Shown here: piece by piece, positions 11,371-21,992 of the stretch | Numbering within the stretch: position 1 is the first letter of the stretch | Layout: the number at the start of each line of letters is the position of its first letter | DNA from: Gloeopeniophorella convolvens | Lineage: Eukaryota > Basidiomycota > Agaricomycetes > Russulales | NCBI GenBank assembly: GCA_022496205.1 | Contig: WTXD01000089.1 | Location: forward strand, 1 to 64,000 | DNA length: 64,000 bases | Reading direction: 5' to 3' | Translations under genes and position numbers: made by a program | The notes under the pieces: generated by a model | Told to the model about the DNA's origin: nothing | Database searches by the model: none | Seen by the model: only the letters and a program-made list of their open reading frames with translations

Positions 11371-11945
11371 AAGCTTTTTGATCCAAAACACTACAGGATG
11401 CAGTACTACTGACTACGTGGGAACCCGAAGCCAAATCCGGTAGGTACAAGGGTTTCCTGCGACCCAAAAGTGTAAAGGAACCAGGAAGGAAAAGGAAGTA
11501 AAGGGAACTGCAATATACAAACGTACAGGCTCGTATCTGCGCTCAAGGGCAGTCTGGAGTCACATCCTTTGCTACCTAGCTCAACCCGATTGCTTCGCAG
11601 GGCAAAATACCCAGATCCGAGGTTTCCGAGCGTAGAGACCACTGGACCCTAACACCGTTCGATCTCGGAGTCATTCCGCAGTATCGAATCGGCACAGCAT
11701 CCACTGGTCCGTAACGCAGCTGATGTCGACGGCGGATAGCGTCTTGGTAGATGCTTGGCGATGCCTCGAGATGAGCGAGGTCTTCTGCTGCAGTGCCCAC
11801 GAAGTGTTGCGGGTCTTCGGTCAACGAGCGGGTGTCGCCTTCAGATAGGGGCTGACAGGGGCTGACTTGTCGCTGGAGTCGTCCTGAGAGGCGTCCGGTG
11901 GTCTCGTTCAACTGCAAGCTGGCTGTGATGACGGGTGCCACCCGT
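11371..11945 (-). other. Unassigned segment with a minus ORF (11576-11941)
   Basis: The minus frame includes EDPQHFVGTAAEDLAHLEAS and IYQDAIRRRHQLRYGPVD, which looks like real, helical protein sequence, but I cannot name it. It is on the same strand as, and upstream of, the transposase-like exons at 8673-9536, so it may belong to that gene. Its right end (about 11945) meets the Copia-1 integrase fragment abruptly and marks an inferred rearrangement breakpoint. Confidence 0.35.
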
Positions 11946-12039
11946 GACGCATTTGTGTTGAGTCTTCAGCCACACACTGTACGTCTTGTACGCGTCAAGG
12001 GTTTCATCTTTGGTGTGAAGGAGGAAAATGGAAGTGAAG
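11946..12039 (-). pseudogene. Copia-1 integrase core fragment beyond foldback FB-1
   Basis: Reading minus from 12032, the frame gives FTSIFLLHTKDETLDAYKTY and VWLKTQ, the segment that follows DDYSRF in copia integrases. It joins in frame with the DDYSRFT at 14720 once FB-1 and one copy of its duplication AGTGAAG are removed. After about 11946 the match to integrase stops. Roughly 130 residues are missing between here and the piece that starts at 5886. Confidence 0.75.
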
Positions 12040-14712
12040 CAATACTGGTGGTTAACTTTGTAAAAACTACTTCACTAATATCCACAATAGTGAAGTACTT
12101 TTTCGCACTAACAACCACAGCAGTAGTACCATAGTAGTAACTACTATGCTTTGAAAGCATAGTATATACTACTACTGGTTGTTACTGTAGTACTATAGTG
12201 TATACTACACTGGCTATTACTGTGATACTATAGTATATACTACACTGATTGTTACTGTAGTATTGTAGTATATACTATACTAGTTACTACTGTGGTGATA
12301 TAGTAAATACTACATTGGTTGTTACTGCAAAAGGCTAGTAAATACTATAGTGATTACTACTATAGCTATTATAGTAAATAAAAGATTAATCTAAAGGGTA
12401 GATAAGATATAGATAACTGATTAAGGCTAATAAGAAGATCTAGCCACTAGATAACTGCTGATAGTAAGATTCAAATGATAGATAAGGGTTGATAAGAAGA
12501 TCAGATTTATAGATTAGCACTGATAAGAGATCTTAGTAGTAGATCAACACTGATAAGATAATATGGCTAAGTGATTAAGATTGATAAAGAGATCTATTAT
12601 CTAAATAAAGGATGATAAGGAGATCTAGATAGTAGATAAGGATTAATAAAATGGATCTAGATAATAGATAAGGATTGATAAGAAGATCTAGATAATAGAT
12701 AAAGATTGATAAGAAGATCTAAATGGTAGATAAAGGGTGATAAGAAGATCTAGATAGGAGATAAGATATAAGAAAAAAACCTAGATAAAAGATCTTGATA
12801 GTAAATTTACATTAATAAGAGAATATAAAGATTGTTTTGACTACTTAGATTAGATTAGATTAGAAGTGTTATAATTATATAGCCATAAAGGGTGTGAGCC
12901 ATAGTAGACCAATGTTATAATCTCTCATCTTTCTCTTTTCTTTTAATATACTTCAACTTTATAATAACTCACACCTATGTTCTACTACTTACTTCTTGTC
13001 TAACATCACCTAGATTATTTTACAACTCAGGTGCCCTATACACCAACTTCCAGTGCAATTTGAGAGCATACACTACTAAACTCTACCATTTTTTACTTAG
13101 TTTCTACATCCACTTATCCTCTTAGACTATATAACTATATCTTACTAATACCTTTCTTTTCATTGGTTATTTCCTTCTTTATACACTCATTTACTTTATA
13201 TCTTTTCATCTTAGAATTTTATAGCTACCTAGGAATGGGCTTAGGATAACTTACTAATAGGTCTCTAGATAATAGAAACACTCAACAAGCATTCCTATAG
13301 GATGGGTAAAGTTATAGCTAATGTTTCTTGGAGTTACCTAATAGTTTTAGTTAGTTCCCTTAGACACTAAGACCCCTAAGGTGCAGTGTATATCTGAGGA
13401 AGAAGATTAGGCTAGTAGGTTGTAGAAGTACATCATAACTTATATTAAAGCAGTCTTAAGCTAACTCATGTAGGCTGGGGTTAAGTCTTAGAATACTATA
13501 CTTAGAACTCAGTATATAAGCACCCTATAGTGTATGGAGAGTACCTTAAGCCTATTCTCCTTATTGCCTCTATTATCCTAGCTGAATTATATCTCCTTAT
13601 ATTAGAACAATAGTAGAATGTATGCTAAGACTATAGAATGCCTTAAACCTTTATAGTTATAAGCACTCTTAACTTTCAAATGCTTAAAAGGGTTGATTGC
13701 TCCTTATAACTATAAATACAACCTTACAACTAGCTTTAGACACTGCTACAACATATCAGAACTAATCTAGAATACACTACCTTGTTTAAGACTGTAACCT
13801 AGTGCTTAGTCTACCATGGCTCACACCCTTTATGGCTATATAATTATAACACTTCTAATCTAATCTAATCTAAGTAGTCAAAACAATCTTTATATTCTCT
13901 TATTAATGTAAATTTACTATCAAGATCTTTTATCTAGGTTTTTTTCTTATATCTTATCTCCTATCTAGATCTTCTTATCACCCTTTATCTACCATTTAGA
14001 TCTTCTTATCAATCTTTATCTATTATCTAGATCTTCTTATCAATCCTTATCTATTATCTAGATCCATTTTATTAATCCTTATCTACTATCTAGATCTCCT
14101 TATCATCCTTTATTTAGATAATAGATCTCTTTATCAATCTTAATCACTTAGCCATATTATCTTATCAGTGTTGATCTACTACTAAGATCTCTTATCAGTG
14201 CTAATCTATAAATCTGATCTTCTTATCAACCCTTATCTATCATTTGAATCTTACTATCAGCAGTTATCTAGTGGCTAGATCTTCTTATTAGCCTTAATCA
14301 GTTATCTATATCTTATCTACCCTTTAGATTAATCTTTTATTTACTATAATAGCTATAGTAGTAATCACTATAGTATTTACTAGCCTTTTGCAGTAACAAC
14401 CAATGTAGTATTTACTATATCACCACAGTAGTAACTAGTATAGTATATACTACAATACTACAGTAACAATCAGTGTAGTATATACTATAGTATCACAGTA
14501 ATAACTAGTGTAGTATACACTATAGTATCACAGTAATAGCCAGTGTAGTATACACTATAGTACTACAGTAACAACCAGTAGTAGTATATACTATGCTTTC
14601 AAAGCATAGTAGTTACTACTATGGTACTACTGCTGTGGTTGTTAGTGCGAAAAAGTACTTCACTATTGTGGATATTAGTGGGTAGTTTTTACAAAGATAA
14701 TCACTAGGGCTC
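12040..14712. mobile_element. Foldback element FB-1 (subfamily A), 2673 bp
   Basis: This AT-rich element has nearly complete inverted arms of about 870-900 bp (about 12040-12910 and 13808-14712) around a spacer of about 900 bp. The left end is CAATACTGGTG; the right end read inward is GAGCCCTAGTGATTATCTTTG. The flanks carry the 7-bp duplication AGTGAAG (12033-12039 and 14713-14719). Each arm has near-palindromes of the form TAGTATATACTA in the outer 300 bp and an inner array of AGATCT-centred repeats. No ORF of useful length is present, so it is non-autonomous. It is inserted in the integrase core of Copia-1. Confidence 0.88.
12390..12830. repeat. Subterminal AGATCT repeat array in the foldback arm
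   Basis: Units of about 30 bp resemble ttgataagaagatctagata plus atagataagg. At least nine AGATCT or GGATCT cores are spaced 28-40 bp apart. The array is mirrored in the right arm at about 13900-14330, and related arrays occur in FB-2 (31540-31830, 32860-33120) and FB-3. Such subterminal arrays could be transposase-binding sites; that is inference. Confidence 0.6.
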
Positions 14713-15523
14713 AGTGAAGCGGGAGTAGTCGTCAGTGAAGGTAACATAATAGCGACAGTTGCCGAGGGATTGGATAGGTGAAGGACCCCAGAGGTCAGAG
14801 TAGACATGGTCGCCGATGTGCGAGGTGTGGGGAAGGATGGTTTGTTTGCGAATCTCCTTACGTGTAAGCTTCGCGTATTTGCAGGAGTTGCAGTCGATCG
14901 TGGAAGTGGGGTAGTGGTCTATGAAATCGAGACCTTCAACTGCATGTGATTTGACGATCGATCGGATGGAGTTCGGAGAGATGTGTCCGAGCCGCCAGTG
15001 AAGCTCGATAAGGGAAGGAGGGTCAATAACCAAGTTGGCTGAGGTCGCATGATCGACTTTGTAAAGTCCATTTGGGGCAGCTGGAATGCGTCCGATGATA
15101 CTTCCGCTCTTGTTGTGAATCGTGCAAACTCGATTCACGAAACTAACTTCGTGGCCTGCATCATTGATGCGGGTGATGGATACCAAGGTGAGTGCCATTT
15201 CTGGCACATAGAGGGTGTTGCGAAGAGTGATAGGAGTGTAAGACGAGCCATTTGAAACTTCAATGCAAAGATCGCCGACGCCAGTGGCGAAGAAGGTGTG
15301 TTTGTTGGCTGCAATGATGGGACGAGGGGGGATGGATTGGAAGGTGGTAAAATGGTCACGGAACGGCGACATATGGCTGGAAGCACCAGAGTCGTAGAGT
15401 TCTGCTGGGGATGAAGGTACGCCGGCAATCGCTGTGCTCAGCTGGCTGACAACTTCTTCGATAGCTGCCCACACGTCATCCTAGTCGTTGTCGGACGCGT
15501 TATCTTGGGTACTGGCCTGACTG
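14713..15523 (-). pseudogene. Copia-1 protease, pre-integrase and integrase N-terminal core
   Basis: On minus the frame starts just after the solo LTR at 15524. Protease has the active site ELYDSGASSHMS. The GAG-pre-integrase zinc region is HWRLGHISPNSIR...CNSCKYAKLTRK. The integrase core begins HVYSDLWGPSP and ends TDDYSRFT at FB-1. One in-frame TAG lies near 15481, in the acidic linker between gag and protease. Together with 16344-16792 and 17915-18033 it forms a single copia polyprotein reading. Confidence 0.85.
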
Positions 15524-16343
15524 TGTTGAAACGGACAGTGTCCTGGCGGCTCTGATTAGATTAGATATGGACCTAATGATCAAGGACTATCTTATCTTGT
15601 GTACATAATGTTCTAGACTTAAGGCTGTGTTCAGCCCCACATTCATTTCCGTGTTCCGGACTCTTCTTGTCACAATTTCTTGTCTTGTCGGACGCTCATC
15701 TTTTCCTTACTGTACTCTGCTTACTTCCCCATCACTCTGTTACTCCGAGCGCCGCTTTATCTATATCCCCCTGCCCCACTTTACTCCGTTCTGACTCGAC
15801 CTCATACTGTAGAATCCTCTGGAACATTCGTGCTATTATTGACCGCTCCGCCTGTATTTAAACACGCTCGATACCAGAGACGAGCCCTAAGCTTGTTCTC
15901 CTTTGTCAATCGACGAGGTTACAAGGATACCACCTGAGGGATTTGCTCCCAAGTAAGGTGACGGACTTCAGCTCTCTATCGACGTACCGGAGGCCGATTG
16001 CCTCCCCTCGGAACCACGACTTCACCGATCTCGAGACAGGTCAGCTCCGGCTCTCAGTGGGTCACACCTCGAGACCCTCGTCGCTCGGAGTCGCCCCTGA
16101 CTCCACCCGTGACACTTCTAGGGCATTCCGTGACCCACCTTGTACTCCGGTACCCACTCTTACTCCATTTCATATGGGTCTCCTAGGCTTTCTAAGCAGT
16201 GTTTATCACATGCTATCTGTCGCTCCTTACAGTATATAAGGACTACTTTCTTCGCCTTTGTAGCCTCAGTCTTTTGACCTTCCTTGACTGAGCGTCACTC
16301 TGTGTCCTTCAGTTGTCTCTCCACCCTTTGCTGCGCTTTAACA
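15524..16343 (+). mobile_element. Solo LTR related to family L1, itself containing a nested solo LTR
   Basis: The ends are TGTTGAAACGGACAG and GCTGCGCTTTAACA, with the duplication GACTG (15519-15523 and 16344-16348). The segment CTCTGATTAGATTAGATA and the TATATAAGGAC box match the reverse complement of the LTRs at 519 and 19398, so this is a diverged relative in plus orientation. Without the nested 447-bp LTR and its TSD it is 368 bp. It lies between the gag zinc knuckle and protease of Copia-1. Confidence 0.88.
15668..16114 (+). mobile_element. Solo LTR of a Gypsy-1 relative, nested in another solo LTR
   Basis: The 447-bp segment starts TGTCACAATTTC and ends ACCCGTGACA, with the duplication CTTCT (15663-15667 and 16115-16119). 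From about 15890 it matches the R-U5 part of the Gypsy-1 LTR: aagcttgttctcctttgtc and gtaccggaggccgattgcct. The putative self-primer reads AAGCTTGTTCT here against AAGCCTGTTCT in Gypsy-1. Confidence 0.9.
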
Positions 16344-16792
16344 GACTGGCCTGGTTTTGATTCTGCCTAGGTGCGTACCGCGGCGGGCGTTGCCCTTCTC
16401 TGCTGCCGCCCTTGGCCCAGCACTCCGAACGGTAGTGCCCTTTTCTTTTGCAGTTGTAGCATTCAACGTCGTGCCTATCTTTGCGCTTACGGCCATCAGT
16501 ACTGGCGAACGCCTCATCCTGAGGATCATTCGTCTTGGACTTCGGCATGGAAAGGGTGCATCGATCGTATTCGTCAACGATATATCAAATGATGTCCTCA
16601 GGGGAAGGTGAAGTCGTGTTCAACCCCGTACTGGTGGTCAAGGACACGATGACTGGCCCGTAGGCCGCATAGGAGACAGATCCAAGCAACGCGTCCACGA
16701 GGTGTCAGTCATGGAGAATCCTCTGGAGGTGAGCTGCTCCCGGAGGTCTTGCATCTTTGTAAAGTGAGTGCGCACATTAGCGTTGATGCCGC
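16344..16792 (-). pseudogene. Copia-1 gag, C-terminal part with zinc knuckle
   Basis: On minus the reading includes ANVRTHFTKMQDLREQL near 16760 and, in the frame from 16548, the zinc knuckle CYNCKRKGHYRSEC followed by a basic tail. This CX2CX4HX4C motif is typical of copia Gag. A frameshift separates the two stretches. The upstream end is cut at 16792 by the truncated foldback FB-4. Confidence 0.75.
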
Positions 16793-17914
16793 ACCTTAAG
16801 CCTATTCTCCTTATTACCTCTATTATCCTAGCTGAATTATATCTCCTTATATTAGAACAATAGTAGAATGTATGCTAAGATAGAATGTCTTAAACCTTTA
16901 TAGTTATAAGCACTCTTAACTTTCAAATGCTTAAAAGGGTTGATTGCTCCTTATAACTATAAATACAACCTTACAACTAGCTTTAGACACTGCTACAACA
17001 TATTAGAACTAATATAGAACACACTACCTTTTTAAGACTGTAACCTAGTGCTAGTGCTTAGTCTACCATAGCTCACACCCTTTATGGCTATATAATTATA
17101 ACACTTCTAATCTAATCTAATCTAAGTAGTCAAAACAATCTTTATATTCTCTTATTAATGTAAATTTACTATCAAGATCTTTTATCTAGGTTTTTTTCTT
17201 ATATCTTATCTCCTATCTAGATCTTCTTATCACCCTTTATCTACCATTTAGATCTTCTTATCAATCTTTATTTATTATCTAGATCTTCTTATCAATCCTT
17301 ATCTATTATCTAGATCTATTTTATCAATCCTTATCTACTATCTAAATCTCCTTATTATCCTTTATTTAGATAATAGATCTCTTTATCAATCTTAATCAAT
17401 TAGCCAGATTATCTTATCAGTGTTGATCTACTACTAAGATCTCTTATCAGTGCTAATCTATAGATCTGATCTTCTTATCAACCCTTATCTATCATTTGAA
17501 TCTTACTATCAGCAGTTATCTAGTGGCTAGATCTTCTTATCAGCCTTAATCAGTTATCTATATCTTATCTACCCTTTAGATTAATCTTTTATTTACTATA
17601 ATAGCTATAGTAGTAATCACTATAGTATTTACTACTACCTATTGTATTTACTATATCACCACAGTAGTAACTAGTATAGTATATACTACAATACTACAGT
17701 AACAATCAGTGTAGTATATACTATAGTATCACAGTAATAACCAGTGTAGTATACACTATAGTACTACAGTAACAACCAGTAGTAGTATATACTATGCTTT
17801 TAAAGCATAGTAGTTACTACTATGGATACTACTGCTGTGGTTGTTAGTGCAAAAAAGTACTTCACTATTGTGGATATTAGTGGGTAGTTTTTACAAAGAT
17901 AATCACCAGGGCTC
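16793..17914. mobile_element. Foldback FB-4 (subfamily A), right half only
   Basis: The sequence matches FB-1 from 13544 to its right end (accttaagcctattctcc... to ...caccagggctc) at roughly 95% identity. The left arm and most of the spacer are missing and no TSD brackets it. The flanks are two separated parts of Copia-1 gag, so a deletion removed the left half together with adjoining gag sequence. Confidence 0.8.
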
Positions 17915-18033
17915 GTAAGATGGTCTTGGAGGAGCTTGTTTTCTACGGTCGACTCCAGTTGGTCACGATAAGTGACCCAGTTGCTCCCGTCTGCCTGGAG
18001 TCTAGGAATGACAATCCTCGAGTCGTCGTTCAT
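17915..18033 (-). pseudogene. Copia-1 gag N terminus
   Basis: The ATG at 18033 (minus) opens MNDDSRIVIPRLQADGSNWV followed by TYRDQLESTVENKLLQDHLT, the usual start of a fungal copia Gag. It lies 63 nt inside the 5' LTR boundary, just after the primer-binding site. It is cut by FB-4 after about 40 codons. Confidence 0.8.
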
Positions 18034-18082
18034 GGTGAGTTGATAGCTTCAACAATAATGACTTCATGCTGATTTCAACACT

Positions 18083-18096
18083 CAGGGCCCATAACC
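18083..18096 (-). promoter_or_regulatory. Copia-1 primer-binding site (half-tRNA type)
   Basis: Immediately inside the 5' LTR the minus strand reads GGTTATGGGCCCTG. This is complementary to GGGCCCATAACC, the anticodon stem-loop of initiator tRNA-Met, not to a tRNA 3' end. Drosophila copia is known to be primed by a 5' half of initiator tRNA-Met. Copia-2 has the same 14 nt at 37013. Confidence 0.7.
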
Positions 18097-18589
18097 TGGT
18101 GAGAATCGTGAGGTCCGAACGAGGCACACACCGGCGCAACAAGGTGAATGACGAGTTTGAGAGAGAAAAGAGGGCAGACGAGCAAGCACGGGTCACACAA
18201 AGGAAGGCGAAACGACGATAGATTAGAAGACAATACAAGGCATACAATATATACTACACAGACATAGGGACTTGATACAGTAATAGGAGACATATTATAC
18301 ATCTTGGAGCGCGTGCAATAGAGAACAGAATGTAAAGTACAGGATTTGTGAGGTTAGGAGAAGAAGCATAGCGCGAGGCATGAAGATGCACTGTGCGGAT
18401 TATGGAAACATACTAGGATCATAGCATAAGGCCGGATACATTATTCTTGAAATTATTGAGGCGATACGGGCATGGGAAAGGGGTCGGCGAGGCATAATGA
18501 TGGAGTCGGGGGATCGGGGAAGGGAGCCAGGGTGTCGGGCTGGCGGAAGTCCGGCGCTCGGAACGGAGCGCGACTTGCTTATTCCAACA
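18097..18589 (-). mobile_element. Copia-1 5' LTR
   Basis: This 493-bp LTR in minus orientation starts TGTTGGAATAAGC at 18589 and ends TTCTCACCA at 18097. It is the partner of the LTR at 8152-8644. The outer flank 18590-18594 is CCCCA, matching the reverse complement of TGGGG beside the other LTR. Confidence 0.9.
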
Positions 18590-18663
18590 CCCCAGTCATA
18601 CAAGATCTGATTATCCATAGGGGTGCAGACATTGGTACTGAAATGTGGCATGCGGACAGACTT

Positions 18664-19318
18664 TGTCAGGACTCACTCGCGGAGTGCGCGCAGAGAGGGT
18701 AGCAGATAGTTTGGAGAGCGTCAAAGAGGGGGAGCGGAAGATGAGCTGCGAGTATTGCAGGAACAAGGAGGAACACACTAACAGTGCTATTGCAGTGCTA
18801 GGTACAGATGAGAGTGCCACAGATGGACAGTCTGAGGACCACTGGGCGATACATGGGGGTCTTATATACTACTGGAGACCCCTCAGACGAATCTGGTTTA
18901 ATTACTGATGGGGATTCCAGAGGGGATTCCCCATAACCTCTCCTCTCTGATACGCTTCTTAGATTCCATCGCAGAGTGGGGCTTGAGGCCTCATGGAGTT
19001 CTTGATGATCAGAGTCCCAAAGAGGATGCATGAAGTGTTTCACCTTGACCAAGGTTCTGGTTACTTTGGGACGAGTAATATGGCCATTCTGAGAGATCCC
19101 TAGTCCGGGATCTTGGGGGTATTCCAGGGTTAATTGGCCATTAGGGAGTAGGGCGAGGAATGGGGGTGAAGGGTCACGTGATGTATTTCGACTTGTAGTC
19201 GCAATGTGAGTGGTATGCGTCGCATTGTGAACGACGCGTAGGGTGTTTACTGGTAGGGCTGGGTTTGCTCTAGTGTTCTGAGCAGTTCGACCTCCTTGAG
19301 GCCCTAGTGTTCGTGACA
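18664..19318 (-). mobile_element. Solo LTR, family L2
   Basis: This 655-bp segment is the reverse-complement copy of the LTR at 10711-11365, bounded by TGTCAGGACTCACTC and TTCGTGACA. It is flanked by the duplication GACTT (18659-18663 and 19319-19323), which lies inside a codon run of the transposase-like gene. Confidence 0.92.
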
Positions 19319-19397
19319 GACTTGGACCACTGGAAGCGGTCCCTATGGAGAACCTCTCAGGCCAATTCATGCTCGCACGCCTCCAAATTCTTGACAC

Positions 19398-19806
19398 TGT
19401 TGAAGCACAGTAGAAACAGGGTGCCAACTAGGCAAGCAAGAGCAAAGCTCAGTTAGTGAAGTCAACAGACTGAGGCTACAAGGGCGAAAACAGCGTCCTT
19501 TATATACACAAAAGGAGTGTGGTTTGTATGTGATAAACAACAGCAATATGTGATAACCAGAGACCCATGTGAAAGCGGAACTAAAGTGGGTCGACCGGAA
19601 CTGCAGGTGGGTCAACCCGGAACTGCATGTGGGTCATAGAAGAGCCCGGAAGAATCTAGAACAGGAACGAAAGTAGGTACAGCCTTAGGGGCTAAAACAT
19701 AATGATGTCATATACATTGTAGATCAGATAGCTCGCAGATCACCGAGTCCCTTATCTAATCTAATCAGAGACATCCTTCCTGTCCTGAGTTCTGTCCGTC
19801 TCAACA
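19398..19806 (-). mobile_element. Solo LTR, family L1
   Basis: The 409-bp LTR starts TGTTGAAGCACAG and ends CCGTCTCAACA, flanked by the duplication GACAC (19393-19397 and 19807-19811). It is the shorter form of the LTR at 519-1044. It interrupts the transposase-like gene between ILDT and PMWVT, and the frame is restored when it is removed. Confidence 0.92.
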
Positions 19807-19944
19807 GACACGCCGATGTGGGTCACGATCTCGCATGATCACGTACATGCGCCAATCAGATTATCATGTTTCAATCTGACGTTGTATATACAGGAGGGTG
19901 CGGAGCCTGATCCCCAAGATGATGAGGATGCACCCAACGAATGA

Positions 19945-21310
19945 GCCTTTAAGTCTGGAACATGCAGCATCAAGAACGACAACTACTTCAGCCATAGACG
20001 ACTGCGGTATGCCAATTGCGACCATTTTTCGAAAACATGCATGACAGAGCGGAACAATACGAACTGAACTCTTGCGGACAACTTCGCAGACATATACCTA
20101 GGCTCATCAGCAAAACAGCAAAACATCTTAATTGCCTTATTTTCTACTTAGGCCACTTAATCCTAAACTTAGAACCTCAGAGTTTCTTATATGTACTTAA
20201 TGTTGCTCAGTGTCTCTGCTGAACTTGAAGAACTTAGGCACTTAAGTATATTAAAGAGGATAAGACAAATCAGACGGTATAAGATCAGCATAAGTTGCTA
20301 TCTCCTAAGTCCTGAGCTGCTCCCTAAGAGGTTCATAAGTCTGTATTCAAGTACCTCTCAATCTATCTAAGTCTATAGTATGTACTAAGTTCACACTATG
20401 TGCAAGAGCCGCTAAGGGTGAATGCGAGCGCAATGTTGCAGTGCTGGACGATGGAGCCGCAGGGATATGCAAGGCAGCAACGGGCGCACAAGCCGCCATC
20501 ATCATAGCCTCGGTCACTCTCGCAGGATGACATTCTTGAATCCGACTCATCCGCAACGGCACACCGCGGCAGCATGAGGTGGTGATGGCGCAGGGCGTGG
20601 TACAGCGATGGCGTAGGGAGATGGCAAGGCAAGACTGCGACGGTGCAAGGCGATGATATTGTGAAGTGGCGATAGAGCGAGGTAGTGCCAGCACGTTGAC
20701 TCGAGGCAGCTGCTGGCATAGATAGTGGGTGCAGGGAGGTGGGTGAAGTTGAGCCGCGCGAGGTTACTGTGTTGTGCGTCGATAGTGAGAGGAATCTGCG
20801 CACGAGCGCGATGTGTTGGGGGAGCATAGGCGGCCACGCTGCTGCGAAGTCGCACCCTGGCGCGGCGCTCACCTAGAAACTCGATAGCATAGCAGTGACG
20901 TGGCTGCTATGCCAGCGGGGCGCGGGTAACGAAAAGAATGGGACGCACTAGCAAAAACAAGGATTAGATGTATACTGCCGCCATGGTCCCCTCAATCCTC
21001 ACTCCAGCGTACTCCTGCGGGCTTCACCGCACGAGCTCACAACCAATCTCGTCAAATTTGACAGCCGATGCGCCTCAATCTTACCTGGGAATGTTTTTTG
21101 TGCGTGCGTTGAGGGCCCGACGCGTGCAGAGGTGGGCTCGCTTACCAGAATGGTAGGTAGCGGGCGCTCGTGTTGCACTCACGTCCTTGCCTCCACACAC
21201 TCTCCATCCACCTTTCCTCACCAGCATCTCTGCCTCACACAAGCACCTGTGGATCTTGAAGTGAGTACTAACTTTAATCCCCGTGATGAGCGCCACTGAT
21301 ATCCCTAGAT
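19945..21310. other. Stretch without a supported gene
   Basis: Minus-strand open frames at 20347-20872 are overlapping, Ala/His/Ser-rich and mutually inconsistent, so I do not call them. A possible 48-nt intron (GTGAGT...CTGAT...CCTAG, 21260-21307) lies directly before the gene at 21311 and may be in its 5' leader. Confidence 0.5.
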
Positions 21311-21809
21311 ATGCCGTCCAACAACTCGCGAAACTCAGTCATTGAGGCGCTGCGATGGGTAGTGCTGATGATCGTCGCGTTGGGGTACCTGGTGCGCCGT
21401 GAAGCATCCTTTCACCGAGTTCAACTAACATACCTTATAGCTGCGATCCATCCAGGCAATCCTGGAAACGACTGGCAGGTTTTACCTCGAGAGGCGGTGG
21501 AACGACGCGAGCGGGCATGAGGGCTTCGTGAAAGTCGAGTGGACTGCGCCCGCCGCACAGAAGGCCGCTGAACCGGACGTAGGATGCGACGCCAGGATGC
21601 AGGACGCGAGGACAGGGGGCGGAGCTGGGTGCGAGGACAAGTGCGAGTGTGAGGATGAGTGCGAGGACGAGATGTGGAAGTACGAGCGTGGCAACGATCC
21701 CAAGTACAACCTGAGCGACACCGAGCGCTGCAGCGATGGCGACCATGACAGCAACAATCCAGACCACGACGACGCCGACTTCATGAAAGAGGGTGACTAC
21801 GGAAATTAG
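21311..21809 (+). CDS. Hypothetical two-exon gene, acidic and Cys-containing product
   Basis: Exon 1 (21311-21358) starts with ATG and encodes MPSNNSRNSVIEALRW. The intron 21359-21440 has GT...AG ends with an ideal CTAAC branch site 13 nt before TAG. Exon 2 (21441-21809) encodes LRSIQAILETTGRFYLERRW and WNDASGHEGFVKVEW, then an acidic region with CEDKCECEDECEDE, and stops at 21807. The total is about 138 aa. An in-frame TGA lies just upstream of the ATG if the preceding putative intron is removed, which supports this start. I do not recognise the protein. The intron and the exon-2 start are the best evidence that it is real. Confidence 0.4.
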
Positions 21810-21992
21810 GATATCGCGAAAGTGAGGTCATTGCCCCTCTAGCAAACATTTGAGGTCGCATCGCGAGGCCCTCCTTTGGAAGCCGCTGTGATGAGATTGG
21901 TAGGCGTGATAGTAGGTTCAGTTGACGCGGGAATCTGTTAGAGTGGACTGACTTCTGCACTATATGCCATAGTATCTGTACCATAGCATGTT

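Larger units (their letters stand above)
18590..19944 (+). pseudogene. Transposase-like (Tnp2/KDZ-type) host gene, last exons
   Basis: The 3' part of an intron (18590-18620, ending CCATAG) leads into GADIGTEMWHADRL. This continues, across a solo LTR with its TSD, into GPLEAVPMENLSGQFMLARL and, across a second solo LTR, into PMWVTISHDH and a final acidic tail with stop TGA at 19942. Coding pieces are 18621-18663, 19324-19397 and 19812-19944. A probable 51-nt intron (GTACAT...CTGAC...ACAG) lies near 19845-19895, in phase with the frame. The upstream exons are on minus at 8673-9536. Rejoined, the intron would be 54 nt with a CTGAT branch site, which is normal for basidiomycetes. The family name is tentative. 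Confidence 0.55.

Noticed and set aside
12040..14712. Many short near-palindromic repeats (TAGTATATACTA) suggesting a CRISPR array or replication origin
   Set aside because: The repeats have no constant spacer pattern and are mirrored in the two arms of a foldback element bounded by a target duplication.
20347..20872. Three overlapping minus-strand ORFs
   Set aside because: They are low-complexity (Ala, His, Ser, Leu), in conflicting frames, with no motif or intron signal; they look like chance openings in GC-rich DNA.
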